64,000 bases of DNA from Firmicutes bacterium UBA5010 (GTDB lineage: Bacteria; Bacillota; Clostridia; Tissierellales; Sedimentibacteraceae), in assembly GCA_002396645.1 (NCBI GenBank), contig DGYI01000044.1, forward strand, positions 27,824 to 91,823, written 5' to 3'. Position 1 is the first letter of the stretch; the number at the start of each line of letters is the position of its first letter. Shown piece by piece: positions 54,029-63,093 of the stretch. Below the pieces are notes generated by a model. It had not been told where the DNA came from, searched no databases, and saw nothing but the letters and a program-made list of their open reading frames with translations. The translations under genes were made by a program, and so were the position numbers.

Positions 54029-54820
54029 TTATCTTATCATACCGTATTTTAGTCTTATTCTGTCAAGTTTTTGTATCATGGTATCAGAAAGTACATATAA
54101 GAAAAAAACGGTGGCTACAGCATGTACCGTATCATATGGTATACCGGATAAATAGACTGATATAAGTGACAGTTTTGTTATTCTGTTGCTTATCATTGCA
54201 AGGGAAGCAAAATTCATTATGCCTCCGTATATTATATATGTAATTAAAAATCCAAAAATACACAGCGGTAATTTTCTCTTTTTTAAAAATCCTTTTCTTT
54301 GTAAAATTCCCGAAATAAATCCTATAATACCCAGACTGAACATTTGCCAGGGTGTCCACGGTCCCTGTCCGAAGAAAAAATTTGAGGCAAACACAGATAC
54401 GGCTCCTACCAAAAATCCTGATTCCGCTCCGAATGTTACACCGGATATTATCGTTATGGCTATCATTGGTTTAAAAGCGGGAAGCATAAAAAATACCGTT
54501 CTTCCTAAAACCGATATAGCTGATAAGCAGGCTATAACAATCAGCTCTCTTGCTTGGGGTTGTCTGTTTTCAAAAACCATAAAAAACGGCACTAATGTAT
54601 ATACTATTATAAGCATGCTTATATAATAATATTTTCTGTCATTAAGGTATCTTATACCTATCCACATTGTCAAAGGTATTAAGAACATTATTATAGCAAG
54701 GCAGACTATAGTTCTGACACTCAAAGTTTTTTTGTCATACATATCTTTGTTCAGCTGAGGTTTTGATGACAAAATAATCTCGTTATATATATTCTCATTC
54801 ACTTTAGGTTTTGTCTGCAT
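54029..54820 (-). CDS. ECF transporter substrate-binding (S) component
   Basis: 263 residues with about six to seven membrane helices. The block RELIVIACLSAISVLGRTVFF...FKPMIAITIISGVTFGAESGFLVGA is the typical S-component region with small-residue helices that contact EcfT. The last genes upstream in the same operon encode EcfA-A' and EcfT, making a complete dedicated (group I) transporter. Since the operon lies behind a cobalamin riboswitch and carries a transcobalamin-like protein, a corrinoid or its precursor is the probable cargo (inference). Its ATG overlaps the ATPase gene. Confidence 0.85.
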   Translation of the reverse strand: MQTKPKVNENIYNEIILSSKPQLNKDMYDKKTLSVRTIVCLAIIMFLIPLTMWIGIRYLNDRKYYYISMLIIVYTLVPFFMVFENRQPQARELIVIACLSAISVLGRTVFFMLPAFKPMIAITIISGVTFGAESGFLVGAVSVFASNFFFGQGPWTPWQMFSLGIIGFISGILQRKGFLKKRKLPLCIFGFLITYIIYGGIMNFASLAMISNRITKLSLISVYLSGIPYDTVHAVATVFFLYVLSDTMIQKLDRIRLKYGMIR

Positions 54821-56493
54821 AACTCTACCACATCCTTCACAGTAATTGCATTGTCAAATATATGTCTGGTCATTCTGTTTGAAAAAGTCGTATAAAAAGC
54901 ATTTCCTGAAAAAAATTTATTCGGAACATTGCTTGTGACTATACTGCCGTTAAAAAATAATGAGCATATATCTGCATGCTCTGCACAAAATTCTATATCG
55001 TGAGAGACTAAAAGTATCGTTACCCCTTGTGATTTTAAATTTTTAAGTATATCTGCAAATTTTATCTTAAAGTGGCTATCCAATGCTTTTGTCGGCTCAT
55101 CAAGCAGTATTATTTTAGGTCTTAAAAGCATTATCTTTGCAAATGCAAGCTTTTGCTGTTCCCCACCGCTTAAATCATATGGGTGCATATTAAGTAAGTG
55201 TCTGATTTCCATAAGGTCTATTATTTCATTAATTAATTTATTTTCTTCTGCATTCCTGTTTTTACTGTATAAGGAATGAGAAAACATCTCATATAACTCT
55301 TCTCTTACTGTCATTTCAACAAATATTGACTGTGGATTTTGCGGAAGAACGCCGATATTTTCATTAAACAGTTCTTTATCCTTATAATTTTTTATATTTT
55401 TACCGTTAATTTTTACTGTTCCTCTATATGGGGTATTTATCCCTGAAACGATTGATAAAGCAGTGCTTTTACCTGTTCCGTTTCCGCCTACTACAGCATA
55501 TATCTGTCCTTTTGACACTTTTAAAGATAAATCGCGTATCACATCAGGCTCTTGTCTTTCATATCTAAACCACACATCCTTAAGCTCTATAGATATGTTC
55601 TTTTCTTCTATATCTTGCTTTTCTGTTTCAATGCTTACTTTTTTGATTTCATTATCTTCAAATAAATTATCCAGCCATATCCTGCTGTCCTTAACAGTTA
55701 AAGGGCAGCTCTTATCTTTTGAACTTTTTTCTAAGCCTGCACATATTCTGATTGATGGGGGCATGGCATTAAACATGTTATGATTTAAGTCTCTTAGCTT
55801 TTTACCCGTTTCTTGAGGAGAACTGTCGGCAATTATGATACCTTTATCCATAACTATAACTCTGTCGCTTACAGGAAAAACCTCCTCCAGTCTATGCTCT
55901 GAAAGCAATATAGTTGTGCCTAAATCCTGATTTATTTTTTTTATGGTATTAATAAAATCAGACGCGGCTATCGGATCGAGCTGTGATGTAGGCTCATCAA
56001 GAATCAGAACTGTTGGCTGCATAGCCATAATCGCTGCTAAATTTAAAAGCTGTTTTTGTCCTCCGGATAGTTCGCTTACATTCTTCATAAACCATGCTTG
56101 TATTCCGAAAAAGCTTGCCATTTCAGCCACTCTAAGTCTTATTGTTTTGTTGTCATATCCGAGATTTTCCAAACCGAATGCAAGCTCATGCCAAACCTTG
56201 TCAGTCACTATTTGATTATCGGGATTTTGAAGCACATATCCTATTGATGCTGCCTGTTCTCTTAAATCCAGACTTTCTGAAAGTTTTTTCTTAAAATAAA
56301 TACTCCCGTGCTTTTCACCGTAAGGAGCAAGGCTTGGTTTAAGATTTTTTAGTAATGTACTTTTCCCGCATCCGCTTTTCCCGCATATTGTTACAAATTC
56401 ACCGGAATGAATTGTCAGGTTTATATTGTTTAATGCCCAGTTTTCCTGATTCGGATACGCAAAGCTTAAATCCTTGATTTCAAATATTTCCAT
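54799..56493 (-). CDS. ECF transporter ATPase with two fused ATPase domains (EcfA-A')
   Basis: 564 residues: two ABC modules in one chain. Module 1 has Walker A GKSGCGKST, signature LSGGQKQ and Walker B VLILDEPTSQLD. Module 2 starts near residue 300 with Walker A GGNGTGKST, signature LSGGEQQK and Walker B IILLDEPTKALD. This is the YkoD-like fused form seen in dedicated vitamin or metal ECF importers. The start follows GGGAGGACATTAA and overlaps the EcfT gene by 28 bases. Confidence 0.94.
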   Translation of the reverse strand: MEIFEIKDLSFAYPNQENWALNNINLTIHSGEFVTICGKSGCGKSTLLKNLKPSLAPYGEKHGSIYFKKKLSESLDLREQAASIGYVLQNPDNQIVTDKVWHELAFGLENLGYDNKTIRLRVAEMASFFGIQAWFMKNVSELSGGQKQLLNLAAIMAMQPTVLILDEPTSQLDPIAASDFINTIKKINQDLGTTILLSEHRLEEVFPVSDRVIVMDKGIIIADSSPQETGKKLRDLNHNMFNAMPPSIRICAGLEKSSKDKSCPLTVKDSRIWLDNLFEDNEIKKVSIETEKQDIEEKNISIELKDVWFRYERQEPDVIRDLSLKVSKGQIYAVVGGNGTGKSTALSIVSGINTPYRGTVKINGKNIKNYKDKELFNENIGVLPQNPQSIFVEMTVREELYEMFSHSLYSKNRNAEENKLINEIIDLMEIRHLLNMHPYDLSGGEQQKLAFAKIMLLRPKIILLDEPTKALDSHFKIKFADILKNLKSQGVTILLVSHDIEFCAEHADICSLFFNGSIVTSNVPNKFFSGNAFYTTFSNRMTRHIFDNAITVKDVVELCRQNLK

Positions 56494-57356
56494 TTAATGT
56501 CCTCCCTTATGTCTATTATGACGGGTACAATACATAAAAAAGCATATATGATATATATGGTTATGCTGTAAAAACTCACAGGCGCTATTAATATGCTTGG
56601 ATAAAATCTTATCTTTGCATAGCCCCTAAATATTCCGTACATTAATATAATCGAAAGTATTGAGCAGATACATGTAAGAATCTTATCTCTTAAGTCAAAT
56701 CTATAATTAGAAAAATTCGTTCTGCCTTTTAAGCCATATCCCCTTGCCTTCATGCTGTCCGCAGTATCTACTCCGTTCTCCAGTGCCCAGCTTGTCATAA
56801 TCGAAAGTATTTTTAATCCGTATCTTGCTCTTTGATAAATATTTCCGTTTGAAATATCTCTTCCTATAAATTTTTGCGCCTTAGATATTTCCTTGATTTG
56901 TATTTTATACTTCGGAACAAATCTCAGTACCATAGACAATATCAATGACATACCCGGTATCAGCTTTCCGAAAATATATATGAACTTGTCCGATGTCATG
57001 ATTGCATTATAGCAGCTAAACCACATTATAACCGACACAAGCATAAATGATGATGATATACCGTACACTATCGACTCGAGTGTCAGAGGATTACCTGAGT
57101 TAAAATATGTAAGAATCGTGACTCCCTCGTGAACAAACAAAGGGTTTAATACAGCCGAAACAACAAGCACCGGAATTACGCATAAGATATTAAATTTAAC
57201 TGCTTTTTTGCCCTTAAGTTTTATTGAGTATATGAAGGAGCTGATAAAGGATATCGCCAGAAAAACAGGGTGCATGCAAAACATGCTTATCAGTATAACT
57301 AAAGCAAAATAGAAGAAATTTATCAATGGATGATATGTACCGAATGCGTCTTTCAT
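56466..57356 (-). CDS. ECF transporter transmembrane component (EcfT)
   Basis: 296 residues from ATG 57356, which has GGAGGTAATT; a frame to 57413 reads backwards through repeat copy D. Several membrane helices and the coupling motifs AQKFIGRDI and DSMKARGYGLKGRT (the Ala-Arg-Gly signatures of EcfT) are visible. It joins the S component to the ATPase. Confidence 0.92.
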   Translation of the reverse strand: MKDAFGTYHPLINFFYFALVILISMFCMHPVFLAISFISSFIYSIKLKGKKAVKFNILCVIPVLVVSAVLNPLFVHEGVTILTYFNSGNPLTLESIVYGISSSFMLVSVIMWFSCYNAIMTSDKFIYIFGKLIPGMSLILSMVLRFVPKYKIQIKEISKAQKFIGRDISNGNIYQRARYGLKILSIMTSWALENGVDTADSMKARGYGLKGRTNFSNYRFDLRDKILTCICSILSIILMYGIFRGYAKIRFYPSILIAPVSFYSITIYIIYAFLCIVPVIIDIREDIKWKYLKSRI

Positions 57357-57366
57357 AATTACCTCC

Positions 57367-57400
57367 ATTATGCCGTTTCGCGGCATCATAAAATTAGATG
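57367..57400 (-). repeat. Dispersed operon-internal repeat, family 1 (copy D, short)
   Basis: In gene sense: CTAATTTTATGATGCCGCGAAACGGCATAATGGAGGT. It keeps only the second hairpin and the ribosome-site part of the element. It sits directly in front of the EcfT start. Confidence 0.65.
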
Positions 57401-57405
57401 ATTCA

Positions 57406-58281
57406 TTATTCATTCTTTTCTGATTTTTCAGGCTCTATAAATTCAGCACCTACATCTCTTCCCAAATCACAGGTATATACCCACTCAATTACATCTCCGT
57501 CTTTTAATATATACCTGCTGCATCCGTAATTAGGTACCCAGCCGTTTACTTTATAAATCCATCCGCTTAGCTCTCCGCAGTCAAATTCGTAAAGATTTGC
57601 TATTCCTTCAATATAATTTGAGTTATATATAGGTGTCATAACAAATTCCATATGAATTTTATTTTTTTTCATCTCTCTTAAAAGAACGTTAAAGACAGAT
57701 TCTCCCTCATAAAATATAACCTCTGTCTCGGGAAAGATAACTCCATCCTCCGGAACTATGTCTTCTTTATCAGGATTTAATTTATCCTTATTATCAAGTA
57801 TTGTTTTGCAGGAAACAGACAATGTGCATTTCAGCTCTTTATCTTTATTTACTTTTACATCCTGCCACTCGACAGGTGAAGGCTTTCCCTCAGGCACAGG
57901 CAAAGTGTTGTATTTATCGAGTTCATGTGAGCTGTCCTTGGAATATTCTTCATCTTGCTTATTATCCTGTTCTTTTCCTGATTCACTGTTTGTTTGATTT
58001 TCCTTACCCTGTATAGAATCTGCAGCGGTATCATTGTTTTGCTTGACTGAATCTTCTATATTTTCTTTATCTTCATCATATTTAGTAACTATATCAATTG
58101 AAGCTGCTTCTTCGTTAATATTTTGTATTTCATTATCTTTATCAATTTTATCTTCAAAACCGGAAGCTTTATTGATAACAGGCAAATCATTTTTATTTTC
58201 ATGTAAAATTTGGAATGCACATGCTATGCATATTATAAGAAAGGCAGATATTAATCCAATCCATATTTTTTTATTCTTCAT
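57406..58281 (-). CDS. Membrane-anchored transcobalamin-like (DUF4430) protein
   Basis: 291 residues. An N-terminal signal/anchor helix (about 6-24) has no convincing lipobox. A long acidic, Gln/Asn/Ser-rich linker (about 30-130) leads to one DUF4430 domain (about 185-285) with SGWIYKVNGWVPNYGCSRY...KDGDVIEWVYTCDLGRDVGAEF. It lies between the surface protein and the ECF genes in the same operon. It is placed to hand a ligand from wall proteins to the ECF S component, as DUF4430 is the relative of the transcobalamin C-terminal domain (inference). Confidence 0.85.
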   Translation of the reverse strand: MKNKKIWIGLISAFLIICIACAFQILHENKNDLPVINKASGFEDKIDKDNEIQNINEEAASIDIVTKYDEDKENIEDSVKQNNDTAADSIQGKENQTNSESGKEQDNKQDEEYSKDSSHELDKYNTLPVPEGKPSPVEWQDVKVNKDKELKCTLSVSCKTILDNKDKLNPDKEDIVPEDGVIFPETEVIFYEGESVFNVLLREMKKNKIHMEFVMTPIYNSNYIEGIANLYEFDCGELSGWIYKVNGWVPNYGCSRYILKDGDVIEWVYTCDLGRDVGAEFIEPEKSEKNE

Positions 58282-58305
58282 TTATTAATCTCCAAGCTCT
58301 TCAGC

Positions 58306-59913
58306 TTATTTAATTTCAGACATACGATAAATCATTCCTGCTATTTCTTCCCTCGTAGCATTTCTTTGAGGATAAATTTCCATTTCATCATCAGGGATAT
58401 ACCCATACTTGACACATGCCGCAAGAGCTTCCATTGCCCAATCACCGCATTTTACATAATCAGTAAACTGACTCAGGAAATTTATTATTTCATAATTTTC
58501 CATAGACATATCCTTGCCAAGTATTTTTGCCGCTCTTGATAGCATCAATGCCGCTTCCTGTCTTGTAACTTTGGCATTCGGTCTGAATGTTTTATCTGTA
58601 TATCCCCCGATTATTCCTATCTGTGAGGCGGCACCTACATATCCGAAAAACCAATCTTTATCATTAACATCTTTAAAGCCGTCAATTCTGATTTCTTCAA
58701 GACATAACACTCTGACCAGCATAGCAGCAAATTCTGCTCTTGTGACCTCTCCATTCGGATTGAATGTATTGGTTGTGATTCCGTTAACTATTCCCTTAGA
58801 ATTAAGCTGTATAATCGCTTCCTTTTCAGAACTGTTATCAATATCTAAAAATATATTTTTTATCTCTGTATCTGCATTTTCTTTTTTTGTATAAGTTTTC
58901 TCATCATATTTTTTCTCTACATCGCTCATATCATATAGAGATGTCTTTTTGTTTAAAAACCTGCTGTAGGCAACCATAGCATATAAACCTTGTTCTGTTG
59001 CCATTCCATCTATGCCGTATTCCTTTACATGCTTAAAGCCGCCTGTAGACGGAATATAAAAATTATCTATAATATTTGATACTACCCAGCTTCCGTTTTC
59101 CTTTACAAATCTTTTATCAGTCTTAGGGTCGATGTTAAGAGTGCAAAGTGCAACCAACACCTGAGCTGCGCTCTCAGAATTTTTTGTTCCCCAGCTTTCA
59201 AAGCCTCCATCGCTTTGCATTTTATTTGATAGGACTGTCAATCCTCTGTCTACCGCTTCTTTTACCTTATCTTGCTCTGTATAGTTTGCCAGAGCTTGCA
59301 GTGCCATAGACGTAATATCAGTATCGGGGTTGTTTTCACTCATAGACCAGCCCCCACCCTTTATTTCCTTGCTTAATATATGGTCTATTAGTTTTTGTCT
59401 GGTTGTTATTTTATCTGAATTTACGACATCAGGTATCTCATAGGCTCCGCTGTCTAAGGATATAAGACCCCAGATTGCACCGTTTATTCCCTGCCATACC
59501 AGATTATCAAACTCTGCCAATTTTTCTAACAGATTGTATCCTCCCACATTTCTCGGATCCTTTCCCAGTGCGGCTAATGTTAATACTGTCCTTGAATATT
59601 CGGTATATTTTCTCTCATGCAATATTCCGTTATTTTCTTCAAGATTTTTAATTAAATTGCTGTAATAATTATCATAATATTTTTGAGGTACTTCTATTTC
59701 GGCTCTGGCAAGCGATATTATCTGCCAATCGCCTAAAGATTGCTCGTCCTTAAGCTTTTTAGCACTGTCAAGAATATATTGGCTTGTTTTCTCAATAACT
59801 TTTTCAACACTCGTTGATGGCTCTTTTACTTGGAATCCATATGCAGGTGCAAATGAGCTTATTAATATGCTTAACATGAGCACAATTGCCAAAATCTTTT
59901 TATAACTCTTCAT
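58306..59913 (-). CDS. S-layer-anchored alpha/alpha-barrel protein (terpenoid-cyclase/intrinsic-factor-type fold)
   Basis: 535 residues from ATG 59913 (GGAGAG in front); a longer frame to 60099 runs into the riboswitch terminator. The signal peptide ends near residue 25. Residues about 45-330 hold repeats of prenyltransferase/terpenoid-cyclase type (VDRGLTVLSNKMQSDGGFE, SAAQVLVALCTLNIDP). The C-terminus has three SLH domains (TRAEFAAML, TRQEAALMLS, TREEIAGMIYR). The same alpha/alpha-barrel forms the N-terminal half of intrinsic factor and transcobalamin. No prenyltransferase catalytic motif is apparent. It is the first gene after cobalamin riboswitch 3, which argues for a corrinoid-binding surface role. 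Confidence 0.85.
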   Translation of the reverse strand: MKSYKKILAIVLMLSILISSFAPAYGFQVKEPSTSVEKVIEKTSQYILDSAKKLKDEQSLGDWQIISLARAEIEVPQKYYDNYYSNLIKNLEENNGILHERKYTEYSRTVLTLAALGKDPRNVGGYNLLEKLAEFDNLVWQGINGAIWGLISLDSGAYEIPDVVNSDKITTRQKLIDHILSKEIKGGGWSMSENNPDTDITSMALQALANYTEQDKVKEAVDRGLTVLSNKMQSDGGFESWGTKNSESAAQVLVALCTLNIDPKTDKRFVKENGSWVVSNIIDNFYIPSTGGFKHVKEYGIDGMATEQGLYAMVAYSRFLNKKTSLYDMSDVEKKYDEKTYTKKENADTEIKNIFLDIDNSSEKEAIIQLNSKGIVNGITTNTFNPNGEVTRAEFAAMLVRVLCLEEIRIDGFKDVNDKDWFFGYVGAASQIGIIGGYTDKTFRPNAKVTRQEAALMLSRAAKILGKDMSMENYEIINFLSQFTDYVKCGDWAMEALAACVKYGYIPDDEMEIYPQRNATREEIAGMIYRMSEIK

Positions 59914-60013
59914 TATATACTCTCCATTCACTATGAAAATTTTTAATAATAATCCCTCAATGTCTATCAAAAATATGATAGATATTCTCCGAAGCCGTGC
60001 TGTTGAACAACAA

Positions 60014-60046
60014 CAAAAACTCAGGTAAATATACCTGAGTTTTTTA
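60014..60046 (-). terminator. Terminator in the expression platform of cobalamin riboswitch 3
   Basis: AAAAACTCAGGTA pairs with TACCTGAGTTTTT across a short loop, followed by a U-rich tail on the minus strand. It is placed between the aptamer and the start at 59913. Confidence 0.85.
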
Positions 60047-60094
60047 TTTAAACATGCATTATATAATATTTTATACAAAAAGAATACACGAATA

Positions 60095-60245
60095 AACATT
60101 AGGCAGGTCTTCTGACTTATGCTTCATCCTTCACCCGCCTTCCCATCCTTATAGACAGTGGCATTTGGGCTTAGTCTGCAATTACAGCGGTTTCCCATGC
60201 CGGATTCTAACCGGCTTCCCTATTCTCCTATCAGGCACCTAAATA
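60095..60245 (-). promoter_or_regulatory. Cobalamin riboswitch 3
   Basis: The minus strand has the B12 box AGTCAGAAGACCTGCC (60102-60117) and GCCCAAATGCCACTGTC (about 60157-60170), with the expected helices and a terminator 55 bases on. A possible promoter upstream (TTGATT, 17 bases, TATAAC near 60274-60302) means the alpha-barrel/DUF4430/ECF operon can be transcribed separately from the genes at 60348-64000. Confidence 0.93.
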
Positions 60246-60347
60246 ATTATGATATTATTATAATATATGTTATATCATCTATTAATATTTAAATCAATTA
60301 TTTTTTTAATTTATACGTGTTCTGCAAAAGTTTAGCATTGTATTACC

Positions 60348-63092
60348 TTATTTCATTATCAGCTTATAAAGTCTTAGCATCATAACAACTGCCTCTGCTC
60401 TGGTAGCTTGTTCTGAAGGATTAAATTCGCCTTTTGTATTTCCTTTTATCAAACCATATTCTGCTGCCATGGATACACCTTCCAATGCCCATTTTGCTAT
60501 ATCTGATTCATCATTAAAGCTTATTTTCTTTCCTGTAGATGTAAAGCCGTATGAGCTTAGGACATTAGTCATTGCTACTGCCAGCTCCTGACGAGTTATT
60601 TTACCGTTTGGATCGAAAATGCCATCTGTCTTTCCTTTCATTAGATTATTTGCTACTGCTTTATTTATATAATCCTCATACCATGCTCTATTGTTTACAT
60701 CACTAAAGGTCTTGTCGGTATTACCGTCCGCCTTTACCGCTCTGACCAAAATTGCTGCAATCTCAGCGCGAGTAACCTTTCCTGACGGATCAAAGCTTTC
60801 ATTGGATTTTCCATTGATAATCGCACCGGCACTCATTTGATTGACAGCTTCTTCTGCCCAGCTGTAATTTGTTAAATCTTTAAAGCTTAACTTATTTTTC
60901 TTTATTATATACCTGCCGCTGTCTTTTGCCGTGAACACCATCTGCCCGCTGATTTCATCATATAACCCACCTATATTAATTTCCTGTCCATAACCGTTTA
61001 TCATCATCACGGTTAATAGAGTATCGGAACTTGTATTTGTGTATATTTTTACCGGACTTTTTAGACTTGGTTCAAGCTTAAGCTCTATATGCTCATTAGA
61101 TTTTTCAAGACTTAAGCTTCTATCAGTATCAATCATGTAAGCTGTTTTAACCTTTATTTTACCGCTATTAAATACAAACTCTGCTTCTGGGACTGTATTT
61201 ATACCTAATTTTAAATTTGTATCTAATAAAGCTTTTATCACAGAATTGTCAAAATCGTTAATCTCCCTCATAAGATTAGCCTTCACCTCTATTGTGCTGT
61301 CGTTGACCTCTATAACAGATTTTTTATCTATCGCATTTTGTGCCATAACGGATAGCCCTTGTTCAATATTTTCTGCTGCTGCGCTGTCCATTTTACCTAT
61401 AAGCTTTCCTACAGTCCTTATTATATCTACAATCATGGCTTTTAGCTCTGATACATTATTTACTATATCAATAATTATACTTATTGCATTAGTTAAGTCT
61501 GATGCAAGGTCTTTTGCGACGTCAGGCTTGATTTTATCAATATCTGTATTAGCTATTACGTCTTTTAATACCTTTTCAGCTTCAGAGGCTATCTGTTTGT
61601 CTGTCATATTTCCTGAGCTTATTTTTTCTAGCATGGTCTTGATGCTTTCATTTTTAATTGCATCTATAGATGCTTGATTTCCCTTAGGCAGTGTTGATGA
61701 CATATCGGCTCCTAAATCAGCTCCCAAGTTAGTAGTATAGCGCCAGTTTACTCTGTCTCCCGGTTCAACAGGATAGCGTCCCGCACTTATGCCAATATAA
61801 TCTCCGTTAACATTTATCATCCATCCGCTTAAATCTCCATGATCAAACTCGCCAAGCCAATTTCCTCCAAATCGCATGCTTGCCACATATAGACCCATGC
61901 TGCCGTTGGTTGTTTTCAGATTACTGCTTCCTATAGCTCTCTCCAGCACGCTGTATGCCGTATCACCTAATTTATACTCTACCTGCTCTGTGAGAAGCTG
62001 ACCCTGCCCTATGGTATGAGCATCTACAGACAGATAAACATAGTTATTGCCTCCTATTTCGCCTTGTGTCTTAACTGTAAGTCTGGCAGGTACCGGCCTG
62101 ATTAAATTAAATTCCTTTTCCTTTTCTTCCTCTGTTTGTTTTGGCAAGTGGCAGGAAACATAAAATTCTCCAAGCTCATTCGCCGTAAAAATAACCTCAC
62201 CTTTATTATCTGTTATATTCGTTGCAGATTTGAACTTAACAGGCTGACCTTCAACAGGTGTATAGACAGGATCTCCAAATTCGTCAAAATTGATTTTTGT
62301 CAATCTCGCTACAAAAGCAGTATTTTGTGCAATAGTTGTATCACTGCCTCCTTCGACTGCAGATATATCTATCTTAGTCAGGGTTGGATTATATAGGTTT
62401 CCCGGTATAAGAACTATGCTGTCGTACTCATTTAACAACTGTGACGGCAAGGCTTGACCTCCGTCTCCATTAATCATCCACTGCCAGCTTATTCCGCTCC
62501 CTTCGCCTGAGCCTATGCCGCCCTCATTCTTAGGGCCTATACCGCCTATCGAATGTCCTCCGCCTGTGCCGTTATCGAATGACTCGTAGTGCACTCCGGC
62601 ACTTTTCAAAGCTGTAGTAACAGCTTCATATACGGTCAAAACACCCTTCTTACCATCAGCGTTAATTTCATCGTGCCCTATTTTAACACGAACTTCCGGC
62701 AGCAGGGTTTCATCCTTACCTTCTACTCTGACAGTTACAGTACCGGAGTCAGCATTTTGTACATTGCATATCTTATCTGTAATTAATCCTACAGCCGATA
62801 CGTATACCTTATACTGTCCGCCTTCCAAATTTAATATAAAGGAGTAATTGCCTTCACCATCAGACATGGTTTCATTTGTGTACACCGTCCTGTTATTATC
62901 CGCTCTGTTTATTTTAACAGCAACTGTCTCTTTGGATATTGTACTGCCGGATATATTTACTCTGTTGCCATAGGTTTCTACATATGCGGTCAGACCGGAA
63001 AAAGCAAAGACTTCCTCAAGTCCTAAGGGAAGAAGCATGCCTACAATCAGCAATAAAACTACTAATTGCTTTAATCTCATTTTAATGTTCAT
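60348..63092 (-). CDS. S-layer-anchored protein with two transcobalamin-like DUF4430 domains
   Basis: 914 residues: signal peptide (1-31), a carboxypeptidase-regulatory-like beta domain (about 32-115), DUF4430 number 1 (about 125-215, with ISWQWMINGDGGQALPSQLL), an Ig-like segment (about 220-320), DUF4430 number 2 (about 345-445, with SGWMINVNGDYIGISAGRY...EPGDRVNWRYTTNLGADLGAD), a helical middle and three SLH domains (about 735-914). ATG 63092 follows GGGAGG and adjoins the stop of the upstream gene, so both are one operon. The middle and SLH parts resemble those of the protein at 22431, indicating paralogues. Confidence 0.86.
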   Translation of the reverse strand: MNIKMRLKQLVVLLLIVGMLLPLGLEEVFAFSGLTAYVETYGNRVNISGSTISKETVAVKINRADNNRTVYTNETMSDGEGNYSFILNLEGGQYKVYVSAVGLITDKICNVQNADSGTVTVRVEGKDETLLPEVRVKIGHDEINADGKKGVLTVYEAVTTALKSAGVHYESFDNGTGGGHSIGGIGPKNEGGIGSGEGSGISWQWMINGDGGQALPSQLLNEYDSIVLIPGNLYNPTLTKIDISAVEGGSDTTIAQNTAFVARLTKINFDEFGDPVYTPVEGQPVKFKSATNITDNKGEVIFTANELGEFYVSCHLPKQTEEEKEKEFNLIRPVPARLTVKTQGEIGGNNYVYLSVDAHTIGQGQLLTEQVEYKLGDTAYSVLERAIGSSNLKTTNGSMGLYVASMRFGGNWLGEFDHGDLSGWMINVNGDYIGISAGRYPVEPGDRVNWRYTTNLGADLGADMSSTLPKGNQASIDAIKNESIKTMLEKISSGNMTDKQIASEAEKVLKDVIANTDIDKIKPDVAKDLASDLTNAISIIIDIVNNVSELKAMIVDIIRTVGKLIGKMDSAAAENIEQGLSVMAQNAIDKKSVIEVNDSTIEVKANLMREINDFDNSVIKALLDTNLKLGINTVPEAEFVFNSGKIKVKTAYMIDTDRSLSLEKSNEHIELKLEPSLKSPVKIYTNTSSDTLLTVMMINGYGQEINIGGLYDEISGQMVFTAKDSGRYIIKKNKLSFKDLTNYSWAEEAVNQMSAGAIINGKSNESFDPSGKVTRAEIAAILVRAVKADGNTDKTFSDVNNRAWYEDYINKAVANNLMKGKTDGIFDPNGKITRQELAVAMTNVLSSYGFTSTGKKISFNDESDIAKWALEGVSMAAEYGLIKGNTKGEFNPSEQATRAEAVVMMLRLYKLIMK

Positions 63093-63093
63093 G

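Noticed and set aside
57357..57413. Extended N-terminus of EcfT
   Set aside because: It translates the dispersed repeat copy D. GGAGGTAATT before ATG 57356 defines the start.
59914..60099. Extended N-terminus of the alpha-barrel S-layer protein
   Set aside because: The extension reads through the riboswitch terminator and removes the signal peptide from the N-terminus. ATG 59913 has its own ribosome site.
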